Assembly: GCF_001937665.1 (NCBI RefSeq)
Contig: NZ_MSKL01000008.1
Span: 98,123 to 162,122, forward strand
Reading direction: 5' to 3'
DNA: 64,000 bases
From: Actinomyces oris
Lineage (GTDB): Bacteria; Actinomycetota; Actinomycetes; Actinomycetales; Actinomycetaceae
Below the pieces are notes generated by a model. It was not told where the DNA came from and ran no database searches. It saw only the letters and a list, made by a program, of their open reading frames with translations. The first letter of the stretch is position 1, and each line of letters starts with the position of its first letter. The translations under genes were made by a program, and so were the position numbers. Positions 38,439 to 46,983 of this stretch are shown in pieces.

Positions 38439-38522
38439 ATGAACGTCGTCCAGGCCCACACAGCCCGCACCGCCTCGCGCGGAGCCGGCATGTGTATGCG
38501 CTGCCTGGTTCGGGCGTTCTGA
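38439..38522 (+). CDS. 27-residue Cys/Met-containing leader peptide
   Basis: A short frame with its own strong ribosome site (GGAGAAG, 3 nt before ATG) encodes MNVVQAHTART... and ends GMCMRCLVRAF. Two Cys codons (TGT, TGC; residues 19 and 22) lie 5 and 8 codons before the stop. A hairpin (38527-38570) follows directly. Its position ahead of a thiosulfate-uptake operon suggests a cysteine-sensing attenuator, where stalling at Cys codons would change the downstream fold. The function is inferred; the frame, ribosome site and hairpin are seen. Confidence 0.6.
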   Translation: MNVVQAHTARTASRGAGMCMRCLVRAF

Positions 38523-38526
38523 GGCG

Positions 38527-38570
38527 GTCTCAGACAGATCGTTCTCCCCGGCTCCCGGCGCTCCTGAGAC
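38527..38570 (+). promoter_or_regulatory. hairpin after the Cys leader peptide
   Basis: GTCTCAG (38527-38533) pairs with CTGAGAC (38564-38570), with weaker outer pairing GGCG/CGCC, around a 30-nt GC-rich loop. It begins 5 nt after the leader stop codon. There is no T-tract, so Rho-dependent or translational control is more likely than intrinsic termination. From here to 38723 I see no other gene. Confidence 0.45.
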
Positions 38571-38723
38571 GGCGCCCCATCAGCCACGTCCAGCCAGGCC
38601 TCCACCTCACTCCCCCACCGGATGACGTGGCCTGTCTCTGTACTTTCTTCACCCGTGCTGCGTCACCGGTCCCCCACACAGGCTGCTCGCACTCGACAGC
38701 AGCAGCCGGACAAGGACCACACC

Positions 38724-39809
38724 GTGCCGTCACCCACCATTCTCACTGGGCTCGTCGTTGGAGCCGTCCTCGGTTTCATCCTCCAACGGGGCCGTTTCTG
38801 CATCACCGGAGCCTTCCGCGATCTGTGGGTCTCCCGCTCCTGGCGCTGGTTCACAGCCTTCCTGCTGGCCATCGCCGTTCAGGCGGTCGGAGTCGCCGTC
38901 CTGACCGGAGCGGGCTCCATCACCCCAGAGATCCCCAGGTTGTCGGTGGTCGCCACCGTTGCCGGCTCCTTCCTCTTCGGAGTCGGGATCGTCCTGGCCG
39001 GAGGCTGCGCCACCGGGACCTACTACCGCGCCGGCGAGGGCCTGGTGGGCTCCTGGTTCGCGCTCGTGGCCTATGCCACCACTGCGGCCGCGTCGAAGAC
39101 GGGACTCCTCTCAGGGGTGACGACCTGGGTCAAAGGGCTGTGGGTCACCGACCTCACCACTATCCCGGCCACCATCGGTCTGCCGAGCTGGGGCGGAGTC
39201 CTCATCCTGGCAGGCATCACCGGAGTCATCGTGCACCGCTTCGTCGTCCTGGAGCGCAGCCGTCCCACGCAGATCCAGCTGCCCGCGCAGCGCACGGGAC
39301 TGGCTCGCCTGCTGCTGGAGAAGCAGTGGAACCCTCTGGTCACCGGTTTCCTCGTGGGCGTCGTCGCCATCGTCGCCTGGCCCACGTCCTGGGCCTCGGG
39401 GCGCCCGGACGGGCTCGGGATCACGACGCCGTCGTCGAACCTGGTGAACCTCATCGTCACCGGTGACACCAAGCGGCTCGACTGGGGTGTGCTCCTGGTC
39501 CTGGGCATTCTGCTCGGCTCCTACGTCGCGGCCAAGGCCTCCGGCGAGTTCCGGGTTCGGGTGCCCAGTGCCCAGGTCATTCAGCGTTCCATCGCCGGCG
39601 GGATCCTCATGGGGATCGGCGCCGTCTGGGCAGGTGGCTGCTCCATCGGCAATGCCCTGGTGCAGACCTCGCTCCTGTCATGGCAGGGCTGGATCGCGCT
39701 CGTCTTCCAGGTGCTGGGGGTCGGGGCGGCCGCCTGGTTCCTGCTCATCCGTCCCCGGCAGCGTCGTCGCACCGAACGCGCCGCCTCCCGTGTGCCCGCC
39801 ACCGTGTGA
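38724..39809 (+). CDS. tsuA: YeeE/YedE family sulfur (thiosulfate) transporter
   Basis: Membrane protein of about 361 residues and nine or more helices. It keeps the three cysteines needed for thiosulfate passage in YeeE/TsuA: Cys26 in QRGRFCITGAFRD, Cys95 in LAGGCATGTYYRAGEG and Cys306 in WAGGCSIGNAL. Start is set at GTG 38724 (VPSPTILTGLVVGAVLG), with AGGA 8 nt upstream; an earlier in-frame start would add a hydrophilic stretch. A TusA-like gene follows 83 bp later, the tsuA-tsuB arrangement. Confidence 0.88.
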   Translation: MPSPTILTGLVVGAVLGFILQRGRFCITGAFRDLWVSRSWRWFTAFLLAIAVQAVGVAVLTGAGSITPEIPRLSVVATVAGSFLFGVGIVLAGGCATGTYYRAGEGLVGSWFALVAYATTAAASKTGLLSGVTTWVKGLWVTDLTTIPATIGLPSWGGVLILAGITGVIVHRFVVLERSRPTQIQLPAQRTGLARLLLEKQWNPLVTGFLVGVVAIVAWPTSWASGRPDGLGITTPSSNLVNLIVTGDTKRLDWGVLLVLGILLGSYVAAKASGEFRVRVPSAQVIQRSIAGGILMGIGAVWAGGCSIGNALVQTSLLSWQGWIALVFQVLGVGAAAWFLLIRPRQRRRTERAASRVPATV

Positions 39810-39892
39810 GGTCACATCAGCACCTCCGTGACCATCTCACTCACCCCCAACCGCCCTCCGCATTCTCATCGCACCGCATCAAGGAGAGACTC

Positions 39893-40114
39893 ATGCGCAC
39901 TGTTCTGGAGACCACCGGCCAGGTCTGCCCCTTCCCCGTCATCGAGGCGGAAGAGGCCATGGAAGAGCTCAGCATCGGCGACGAGCTCGTCATCGGCTTC
40001 GACTGCACCCAGGGAACCCAGACACTGCCCGCCTGGGCCGCCGACAACGGCTACACCGTCACCGAGTTCGAGCGCACCGGCGACGCGGCCTGGACCATCA
40101 CCGTGCGCAAGTAG
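39893..40114 (+). CDS. tsuB: TusA/YeeD-like sulfur-relay protein
   Basis: 73 residues with the TusA fold. It has the sulfur-carrying Cys in GQVCPFPVIEAEEAM (CPxP motif, Cys12) and a second Cys at about 38. The start ATG 39893 follows a strong AAGGAGAG. In E. coli the homologous YeeD/TsuB works with YeeE/TsuA, passing imported thiosulfate sulfur inward. Same strand, directly after the transporter; the aldo/keto reductase gene follows 23 bp later and may share the transcript. Confidence 0.9.
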   Translation: MRTVLETTGQVCPFPVIEAEEAMEELSIGDELVIGFDCTQGTQTLPAWAADNGYTVTEFERTGDAAWTITVRK

Positions 40115-40137
40115 GCCGAGCCGCTACGGTTAGGCCT

Positions 40138-41118
40138 ATGGAGCACAGGAGACTCGGCCGGACCGGCCTGCGAGTGTCCTCCGTGGGCCTGGGCACGATG
40201 ACCTGGGGCCGGGACACCGATGAGCTCGAGGCCAAGGAACAGCTCGACATCTTCCTCGATGCCGGGGGCACGCTCGTGGACACGGCCGCCTCCTACGGCG
40301 AGGGCGTCAGCGAGGAGGTGATCGGTGCGCTCCTGCGCGAGCACGTGGATCGCCAGGACCTCGTCCTGGTCTCCAAGGCCGGGGTGCGCACCTGGCGCAC
40401 CGGGGAGCGGTCCTCAGTGGCCGATGCCTCCCGCGGCTCACTGCTGGACACGCTCGACACCAGTCTGGCCCGCCTGGGCACCGACCACCTGGACCTCCTA
40501 CTGGTCCAGGTGCCGGATCCCAGCACCTCCCTGGAGGAGACGGCCCACGCTCTGAGCCTGGCCGTCTCCTCCGGACGCACCCGGTACGTAGGCATCGCCA
40601 ACCATCCGGCCTGGGCATCGGTGCGCATGCACGACCTACTCAGCGAGTGCGGCCGAGGTCCGGGGCTGGCGGCCGTCGAGGTGGAGCACTCGTTGCTCTC
40701 CCGGGGCATCGAGCGCGAGCTCAGGCCCGCCTCGCAGGCCCTGGGCTTCGGCATCCTGGGGTACGCGCCCTTGGGCAGGGGCGTGCTCACCGGCAAGTAC
40801 CGGGCGACGATTCCACCGGACTCACGGGCAGCTTCGCCCCACCTGCGCTCCTACGTGTCCCCCTACCTGAGCGACCCGCACCGGGGCGTGGTCGAGGCTG
40901 TGGCCACTGCCGCCTCGGGCCTGGACCGTAAGCCGGCCGAGGTCGCGCTCGCCTGGGCCCGCGACGCCGCCGGGATCGCCTCGACCATTGTGGGGGCGCG
41001 CACTCCGGCTCAGCTCCAGGGCGTGCTGTCAGCCGACGACCTGGAGCTTCCGGTCCAGATCCGCCATGCCCTGGACGAGGTCACCTCCCTGCAGCTCGGC
41101 TACCCCGAGCGTTTCTGA
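40138..41118 (+). CDS. aldo/keto reductase family protein
   Basis: NADPH-dependent oxidoreductase-type (beta-alpha)8 barrel, 326 residues. Tetrad positions: Asp and Tyr in LVDTAASYGEG, Lys in LVLVSKAGVR. The usual His (HxPD) is Gln (LLLVQVPDP), which may lower or change activity. Cofactor-binding segments GILGYAPLGRGVLTGKY and STIVGARTPAQL are intact. It ends just before a strong bidirectional hairpin at 41128. Confidence 0.92.
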   Translation: MEHRRLGRTGLRVSSVGLGTMTWGRDTDELEAKEQLDIFLDAGGTLVDTAASYGEGVSEEVIGALLREHVDRQDLVLVSKAGVRTWRTGERSSVADASRGSLLDTLDTSLARLGTDHLDLLLVQVPDPSTSLEETAHALSLAVSSGRTRYVGIANHPAWASVRMHDLLSECGRGPGLAAVEVEHSLLSRGIERELRPASQALGFGILGYAPLGRGVLTGKYRATIPPDSRAASPHLRSYVSPYLSDPHRGVVEAVATAASGLDRKPAEVALAWARDAAGIASTIVGARTPAQLQGVLSADDLELPVQIRHALDEVTSLQLGYPERF

Positions 41119-41127
41119 GCACAGAGA

Positions 41128-41164
41128 AGTGCGGGGTCCGCGCACCTGGCGCAGACCCCGCACT
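41128..41164. terminator. bidirectional hairpin between convergent genes
   Basis: AGTGCGGGGTC (41128-41138) pairs perfectly with 41154-41164; an inner CGC/GCG can stack in the 15-nt loop. It sits between the aldo/keto reductase stop and the acidic-protein stop. No T-tract. Confidence 0.6.
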
Positions 41165-41198
41165 GAACGATGGCCAGTCGACGGACCTCAGTCAGTAG

Positions 41199-41513
41199 TC
41201 AGTCCTCATCGTCGTAGTCCTCGTCATCATCGCTGTCATCGTCGTAGTCGTCATCATCCTCGTCGTACTCACCGTCGTCGTCATAGTCGTCATCGTCATC
41301 CTCCTCGTCGCCGTCGGAGTCGAAGGCCTCAAAGGGGAGCTCGATGCCGTAAGCGGTGAACAGCGAGTCGTCGTAGGTGAAGAAGGCGTCCTGGAGGGCG
41401 TTCTCAGCCGCGACCACGGCCGGGGAGAGCTCGTCACCGGTCGCGGCAGCATCCAGATGCGCCTCGAAGGCGGCGATGAGTCGGTTGAGCGCGGACCGCG
41501 GATCGTTCGTCAT
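41199..41513 (-). CDS. small protein with a highly acidic C-terminal tail
   Basis: 104 residues. Residues 1-65 form a compact helical part (SALNRLIAAFEAHLDAAATGDELSPAV, then ALQDAFFTYDDSLF). From about residue 66 the protein is almost only Asp/Glu with Tyr (short D-runs such as EEDDDDDYDDD). Such tails mimic nucleic acid or bind basic partners or cations. Start ATG 41513 (MTNDPRS). Role unknown. It lies downstream of and in the same direction as the FAD oxidoreductase, 72 bp away. Confidence 0.75.
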   Translation of the reverse strand: MTNDPRSALNRLIAAFEAHLDAAATGDELSPAVVAAENALQDAFFTYDDSLFTAYGIELPFEAFDSDGDEEDDDDDYDDDGEYDEDDDDYDDDSDDDEDYDDED

Positions 41514-41585
41514 GTGGGACACACTACCGGCTATCCCCCGCACAGCGCACAGGTGGACGGCATTGCCGGACCGCGTCGTCTCCGA

Positions 41586-42686
41586 TCACGCCTCCGGCTC
41601 GACTCCCAGCTCCTGGCGGATGAAGCCCAGGAAGAGGTCCTCCCCCTTGATCTTGCTGGTCTCCTCGGGGCCGACGACCACGCGCACACCGTCACGCAGG
41701 ATCTGGGAGGCACCGCCGTCGGGCCCCAGGGGCAGGATGATCCGTTCGGTTGCGGGCGTGTAGGTCGCGGAGGGCTCCCGGCCCGCGATGATGTCGGCGA
41801 TGTTGCTGGCGACGACTCGGGCATGGGCCCGGGCGGCGTCAGCGCGCTTGGACTCGCGCACGTCGGTGATGTCGCCGATGGCCCAGACACCGGGGTGGTC
41901 CACCACCCGCAGGTACTCGTCGACGCGGATCGTGCCGTCGTAGTGGCGCACCTCGTCGTAGTCCTCACTGAGGAATCCGGTGGCGGCCGCCGATCCGTAG
42001 GCACGGAACCACATGTCGGCCTCGAGCTGACGCCCGCCCTGGGTGGTGACCCGGAAGGGCGAGAGCACGCCGACGTCGACCGGCGGCAGGAAGCTGAGGG
42101 AGTCACCGGTGACGATCTCCACCCCGCGCTGGGTGAGCTGGTCGGAGATGGCCTCACGGATCTCCGGCTTGTAGTCGCCAGCAGGAAGAATCCTGTCGGC
42201 GGCCTCCAGCATGGTCACCTTGACGTCAGGGAAGGCCGAGGTGATCTCGCCGGCCAGCTCGATACCGACGGCGCCTGCGCCCACGATGAGGACTCGCGAG
42301 GACTGCTCAAGGTTGGCGTGAACGCGTTCGATGCGGGCCTTGGCGATGACGGAGGGGGACTCCATGTGCTTGGCGGGGAAGGGGTAGGCGGTCCCGGTGG
42401 CCAGCACCAGGTAGTCGGCCTCGATCTGCCCGTGACCGGAGACCTCGACGGTGGTGCCTCGCACAGTCAACGCCGTTCCGTGAACGACGTGCCCGTTGGT
42501 CAGAAGCCGGTCGTAGGGCAGGAAGATCTTCTCCGCCCAGTCACGGTCGACCGCCGCGCGCAGCGCTGCGGCATGGCTGACGAAGGTGTCCTTCTGCTCC
42601 ACGAGGGTGACCTCGGCGACGTCGTCGAGGGCCTTGGCAGCAGTGATGCCACCGTATCCACCGCCGACGATGGTGACGCGAGCCAT
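41586..42686 (-). CDS. NDH-2/FSP1-like FAD-dependent NAD(P)H oxidoreductase
   Basis: 366 residues. FAD site VTIVGGGYGGITAAKAL at the N-terminus; second Rossmann NAD(P) motif VLIVGAGAVGIELAGEI near 135; the FAD-binding signature GVWAIGDITDVRE near 275. Domain order is that of type II NADH dehydrogenases and AIFM2/FSP1-like quinone reductases. No C-terminal membrane helix. ATG 42686 has a GAAGGAA-type ribosome site. It is 48 bp downstream of the M3 peptidase gene. Confidence 0.9.
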   Translation of the reverse strand: MARVTIVGGGYGGITAAKALDDVAEVTLVEQKDTFVSHAAALRAAVDRDWAEKIFLPYDRLLTNGHVVHGTALTVRGTTVEVSGHGQIEADYLVLATGTAYPFPAKHMESPSVIAKARIERVHANLEQSSRVLIVGAGAVGIELAGEITSAFPDVKVTMLEAADRILPAGDYKPEIREAISDQLTQRGVEIVTGDSLSFLPPVDVGVLSPFRVTTQGGRQLEADMWFRAYGSAAATGFLSEDYDEVRHYDGTIRVDEYLRVVDHPGVWAIGDITDVRESKRADAARAHARVVASNIADIIAGREPSATYTPATERIILPLGPDGGASQILRDGVRVVVGPEETSKIKGEDLFLGFIRQELGVEPEA

Positions 42687-42734
42687 ATTATGTTCCTTCC
42701 GGTGATGAGAGGGTGAAGATGCGAACTGCGTCCA

Positions 42735-44786
42735 TCAGGCCAGTCCGCGACGTTGAAGAAGGGGCAGGATGCCGGGGTCGCGCCCGGTGAAGGCGCGATA
42801 GGAGGCCAGAGGGTCTCGGGAGTCGCCGCGGGAGAGGAACTCGCGGCGGAAGAGCTCTCCGGTACGGCGGTTCAGGCCGAGGTCTCCGCTGATCGCGCCA
42901 TCGGTGGTGAACCACTCGATGGCGTCTGCATCCATGACCTCGCTCCAGATGTAGGCGTAGTAGGCCGCGCTGTAGCCTCCGGCGAAGACGTGGGAGAAGT
43001 AGGTGGTGCGGTAGCGGGGAGGCACGAGCGCGTCATCGACTCCGGCCTCGGCCAGAGCCCGGTGCTCGAAGTCCTCCACCTCAGCAACGTTCCTCGGGAT
43101 CTCGCTGGGGGCCAGGGTGTGCCAGGCCTGGTCGAGGAGGGCGGCTCCCAGGTACTCGGTGGTGGCATAGCCCTGACCGAAGGTGCCCTGACCACGCAGC
43201 TGCTCGGCGAGCTCGGGCGGGAGGGGCTCACCGGTGTCCACGTGGCGCGCGTAGCCGGCCAGCACCTCGGGGTGAAGCGCCCACTTCTCATTGAGCTGGC
43301 TGGGGAACTCAACGACGTCACGGGGTACGGCGGTTCCGGAGGCTGAGGGGTAGCGGGTCTCGGAGAACAGCGCGTGCAGGGCGTGCCCGAACTCATGGAA
43401 GCAGGTGATGACCTCGTCCCAGGTCAGCAGAGCCGGACCGGAGGTGGGTCGCTCGATGTTGCAGCAGTTGATGACGACCGGTTTGCGGCCGGTGAGTGTT
43501 GAGCCGGTGACGAGACTGTCCATCCAGGCGCCGCCGGACTTGCCTGCTCGGGCGTAGTAGTCGCCGATGAAGAGTCCCAGAACCGGTGCCTGGGAGTCCT
43601 CGCCGTCTCGCACATCCCAGACCTTCACGCCCGGGGCGTACATGTGCTCGGCCAGGTCCTCGCGCTCGTGGAAGGTGATGCCGTAAAGACGATTGGCGGC
43701 GTAGAAGACCCCCTTGGTGACGACGCTCCACAGCTCCAGGTAGGGGGCCAGGACCCCGTCGTCGACGCCGAAGCGCTCCTTGCGCTCAGCGGCCTCGTAG
43801 AGGGGCCAGTCGGCGGGGCCGAAGGTCTCGCCCGCCTGGGTCTGCGGATCCAGGTCCATACGGGCGGCGTAGATCCGGGCGTCTCTGCGGGCGTTGGCCA
43901 TGGCCGGCGGCGTGAGCCGTCCCAGCAGCTCCGAGACCGCCTCGGTGGTTCGGGCGGCGGACTCCGCGGCTACGAGGGCGGCGTGATGCGGGAAGCCCAG
44001 GAGGGCGGCCCGTTCGGCGCGCAGAAGGGCGAGCTCCAGAACGATGCTGCGGGTGTCGCCGGAGGCGCCCTGCTCCCCCAGCCCTCGACTCATGGACTTG
44101 TCCAACAGGGCGAGCCTGGCGCTGTGGGGCCGGGTGGAGGCGAGGGCCGGTGGCACCGTGACGTTGGTGACCCCGGCGGCATGCATGGCCTCGGTGGCCA
44201 GGACGGAGAAGCGCATCTTGAGCGCATTGACGCGGGCGTTGATCTCCTTGAGCGCGTGCGCCTCCGCCTCCTCCAGGCCGACGCCATTACGTTCGAACTC
44301 CTCAACAGTCAAGCGGATGAGGCGGGCGGCCTCGGCGTCGATGACGGTGCCGTCGGCGTCGCACGCGTCCTGTCCGTCAGGGGCTGCGGCAACGAGGTCG
44401 TCGAGGGCTTTGAAGCGGCGGTAAAGACGTGAGTCGAGGTGATAGGCGTCGGAGTGGGCCGCCAGCTCGGGAGCCAGGGCCTCCTCGAGCTCGTCGAGGT
44501 CCGGGCAGTCGGTGGCGGAGGTCAGGGCATCCAGAACGGTCAGCGCACGTTCCAAGAGCTCACCGGATCGCTCCAGCGCATCGACGGTATTGGCAACGGT
44601 GGGTTCATCCTCATTGGCGGCGATCGCCTCCCACTGCTGACGCTCGGCCGCCATTCCAGCACGAATGGCCGGTTCGATGTCGGCGTGGTCAACGGCTGTG
44701 AAGCCGGGTAGTCCCAGGTCGAGCGGCCATGGCCTGGCGAAGACGTTCGACTCCGGGAGGTCGGTAGCGTCGGTGGTCTCGCTCAT
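42735..44786 (-). CDS. dcp: M3-family metallopeptidase (Dcp/oligopeptidase A-like)
   Basis: Cytoplasmic zinc oligopeptidase or dipeptidyl carboxypeptidase, 683 residues. The zinc motif is HEFGHALHALF (HExxH) near residue 468, with the downstream Glu ligand in the typical spacing (FPSQLNEKW). The C-terminal FAGGYSAAYYAYIWSEV is the Dcp-type substrate-site stretch. Start ATG 44786 (MSETTDATDLPESN). No signal peptide. Confidence 0.95.
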   Translation of the reverse strand: MSETTDATDLPESNVFARPWPLDLGLPGFTAVDHADIEPAIRAGMAAERQQWEAIAANEDEPTVANTVDALERSGELLERALTVLDALTSATDCPDLDELEEALAPELAAHSDAYHLDSRLYRRFKALDDLVAAAPDGQDACDADGTVIDAEAARLIRLTVEEFERNGVGLEEAEAHALKEINARVNALKMRFSVLATEAMHAAGVTNVTVPPALASTRPHSARLALLDKSMSRGLGEQGASGDTRSIVLELALLRAERAALLGFPHHAALVAAESAARTTEAVSELLGRLTPPAMANARRDARIYAARMDLDPQTQAGETFGPADWPLYEAAERKERFGVDDGVLAPYLELWSVVTKGVFYAANRLYGITFHEREDLAEHMYAPGVKVWDVRDGEDSQAPVLGLFIGDYYARAGKSGGAWMDSLVTGSTLTGRKPVVINCCNIERPTSGPALLTWDEVITCFHEFGHALHALFSETRYPSASGTAVPRDVVEFPSQLNEKWALHPEVLAGYARHVDTGEPLPPELAEQLRGQGTFGQGYATTEYLGAALLDQAWHTLAPSEIPRNVAEVEDFEHRALAEAGVDDALVPPRYRTTYFSHVFAGGYSAAYYAYIWSEVMDADAIEWFTTDGAISGDLGLNRRTGELFRREFLSRGDSRDPLASYRAFTGRDPGILPLLQRRGLA

Positions 44787-44892
44787 GGGCCCATCGTGCC
44801 ATGTGACCGGAGCTTCTCAAGAACAACAAGCAGACTCGTGTGGGTCATTAGTCCTTATCTCGTCCGTGTCGCAGGCAGTGAAGAGCTTCTGC

Positions 44893-45426
44893 TCACGGCA
44901 CGTTCCCGGCGGCCAGGGATACGATGAGATCAGCGATCTCGGGATCGTCGGGGTCCTGACTGTCAGTGTCGACGGCGCGGTTGGCCCACCATCCGTCCAC
45001 GGCCAGCAGCGCCACGCGTTGCGTGGCAGTGAGCTCACGGAGCTCACCCACCCACTCCCGGCGCAGCGTGTTCCAGGCATCCTTGAGCATCTCCGCCTCC
45101 GGCGTGGCCGAGAGCATGAAGCTGACCTCGCCGGGCAGGATTTCGCCGTCGAGGACTGAGCGAGTCAGTGCCTCGATGCGCTCGGTCCGGCTCGCCTCCT
45201 CCAGGGGCCCGCCCAGCGCAGCCAGGGCCTCAGTCCGCCACCGCTCCAGGAACTCTGCCGCGATCCCCTCCAGGAGCTCGGTCTTGGTGCGGAAGTGATA
45301 GATGACTCCGCCGCGGCTCAGACCAACGTGCTCAGCCAGGGTGTCGAAGGTGAGTGCATCGAAACCGTCACGGTGGGCGAGCTCGAGCGCCCCCGTGATG
45401 ATGCGGTCCCGTTTCGAGGTTCTCAT
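44893..45426 (-). CDS. TetR-family transcriptional repressor
   Basis: 177 residues. N-terminal helix-turn-helix: IITGALELAHRDGFDALTFDTLAEHVGLSRGGVIYHFRTK (key parts TFDTLAEHVGLSRGGVIY), followed by a TetR_C ligand domain. Its ATG overlaps the stop of the upstream MFS gene (ATGA), so both are one operon. The palindrome at 46930-46965 is its likely operator, making the system autoregulated and probably drug-inducible. Confidence 0.93.
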   Translation of the reverse strand: MRTSKRDRIITGALELAHRDGFDALTFDTLAEHVGLSRGGVIYHFRTKTELLEGIAAEFLERWRTEALAALGGPLEEASRTERIEALTRSVLDGEILPGEVSFMLSATPEAEMLKDAWNTLRREWVGELRELTATQRVALLAVDGWWANRAVDTDSQDPDDPEIADLIVSLAAGNVP

Positions 45427-46934
45427 GAGCTCTCCTCACTTGCCGCTGGGATATGACGCGCAGCCATCACACCCGCGAACAGGAGGATACCGGCAGCGAT
45501 CACGGCGGTGGCCTGCATGGCGCGGGTGAATGCCTCTCGGGCCTGAACCATCAGCTCGGCCTGCCCGGGGTCACCCGGATCGATGACACCCGCCAGGGTG
45601 GCCAGGGACTGCTCGGCGGCGTCGGCGACCCGCCCCGGGAGCCCGGAGGGGGCCTGTCCGAGCAGGAGCCGGTAACCGACATCCTGAATCGTGCCGAGCA
45701 CCGCGATCCCCAGGGCTACTCCCAGTTCGAGTCCGGTCTCGGAGATGGCGGAGGCCGCTCCGGCGCGGTCAGCCGGCACCGCCCCCAGGACCGCTCCGGT
45801 GGAGACCGTGAAGGCCAGGCCGATGCCTGCGCCGATGATGAGCAGGCCGACGCAGATCACCACGATTCCGCCGTAGGACTCCCCCAGAGCGACCACAATC
45901 AGCCCCACCGCGGCTATGAGCAGGCCGCTTCCCAGCGCCCGACCGTTGCCGAGTCGGCGCACCACCGCGGCCACGACCGCGACAACGACGATGGAGGCCA
46001 GTGATGCGGGCACCTCGGTCAGGCCCGCTCGGAGCGTGGAGTAGCCCCGAACGAGCTGGAGGTACTGGGAGAAGAAGTACAGCAGACCGGCCAAGGCGAA
46101 GATCGCCAGGACAGTGGCCGCAATCGCCCAGGTGAACGCGGGGCGGCTGAAGAGCTCGACGTCGATCAGTGGTGTTTCCAGAGTGCGCTGACGCCTGATG
46201 AACAGCCATCCGGCGGCGAGGCCGCCCACCAGCGCCGCTACCGCAACGGCCGTCAGGCCGTCGTGGGCGAAGGACTTGACGGCGTAGGTGATCGGCACGA
46301 TGGCCAGGACCGACAGGACCGCGGAGGCCAGATCCACCGGGGCGCCCTGCTCGTTCTTGGACTCCGGCAGGAGCCACAGGCCCGTGACGATGACGGCCGC
46401 CATGACGGGAACGTTGATGAGGAAGACGCTGCCCCACCAGAAGTGCTCGAGCAGGACTCCGCCAACCAGCGGCCCCAGGGCGGTGCCGCCGGAGCTGCCG
46501 GCGGACCAGATGGCGATGGCGGTGGTGCGGTGGCGGGCATCGGGGAAGATGTTGCGTATGAGCGAGAGGGTGGAGGGCATGATTGTGGCGCCACCGACAC
46601 CCAGCAGGGCTCGAACGGCGATGAGGGCTCCCGCGCTCGGCGCGAAGGCCGCCATGATGCTGGCGGCCCCGAAGCCGAGCGTCCCGACGAGCAGGAGGCG
46701 TCGCCGACCGATGCGGTCGGCGACATTACCCATGGTGACCAGCAGGCCGGCCAGGGTGAAGGAGTAGATGTCGCCGATCCACAGCAGCTGGCTGGCCGTC
46801 GGGCTCAGGTCGGTACTCAGTGAGGGGATCGCCAGCGCCAGCACCGTGGAGTCAATGGCCAGCAGAGTGACGGCAAGAGTCAGGACGGCCAGGGCCGCCC
46901 AGGCGCGAAGTCCGGGGGTACGAGTCACAACCAT
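45423..46934 (-). CDS. MFS drug:H+ antiporter, DHA2 (EmrB/QacA) type
   Basis: 503 residues with 14 predicted helices. Motif A-like GNVADRIGRRRLLLVG lies between helices 2 and 3; motif C-like GGTALGPLVGGVLLE marks helix 5. Start ATG 46934 (MVVTRTPGLRAW) lies 6 nt after TATAGT, so the mRNA is probably leaderless. It heads a two-gene operon with the TetR regulator. Probable substrates are hydrophobic drugs or cations, not determinable here. Confidence 0.94.
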   Translation of the reverse strand: MVVTRTPGLRAWAALAVLTLAVTLLAIDSTVLALAIPSLSTDLSPTASQLLWIGDIYSFTLAGLLVTMGNVADRIGRRRLLLVGTLGFGAASIMAAFAPSAGALIAVRALLGVGGATIMPSTLSLIRNIFPDARHRTTAIAIWSAGSSGGTALGPLVGGVLLEHFWWGSVFLINVPVMAAVIVTGLWLLPESKNEQGAPVDLASAVLSVLAIVPITYAVKSFAHDGLTAVAVAALVGGLAAGWLFIRRQRTLETPLIDVELFSRPAFTWAIAATVLAIFALAGLLYFFSQYLQLVRGYSTLRAGLTEVPASLASIVVVAVVAAVVRRLGNGRALGSGLLIAAVGLIVVALGESYGGIVVICVGLLIIGAGIGLAFTVSTGAVLGAVPADRAGAASAISETGLELGVALGIAVLGTIQDVGYRLLLGQAPSGLPGRVADAAEQSLATLAGVIDPGDPGQAELMVQAREAFTRAMQATAVIAAGILLFAGVMAARHIPAASEESS

Positions 46935-46965
46935 AACTTTACTATATGCACAGTAAAGTTATGGT
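46930..46965. promoter_or_regulatory. 36-bp perfect palindrome: TetR operator over the MFS promoter and start codon
   Basis: ACCATAACTTTACT (46930-46943), 8-bp spacer, AGTAAAGTTATGGT (46952-46965): 14-bp arms with no mismatch. The MFS -10 TATAGT (46946..46941) and start codon (46934) are inside it. A repressor bound here would block both transcription and the leaderless start. Confidence 0.85.
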
Positions 46966-46983
46966 CGCACCGATGGCTCTTTC

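Noticed and set aside
41199-41310. Apparent trinucleotide repeat (GTC/ATC-rich) as a microsatellite
   Set aside because: It encodes the acidic Asp/Glu tail in frame, so coding constraint explains the pattern.
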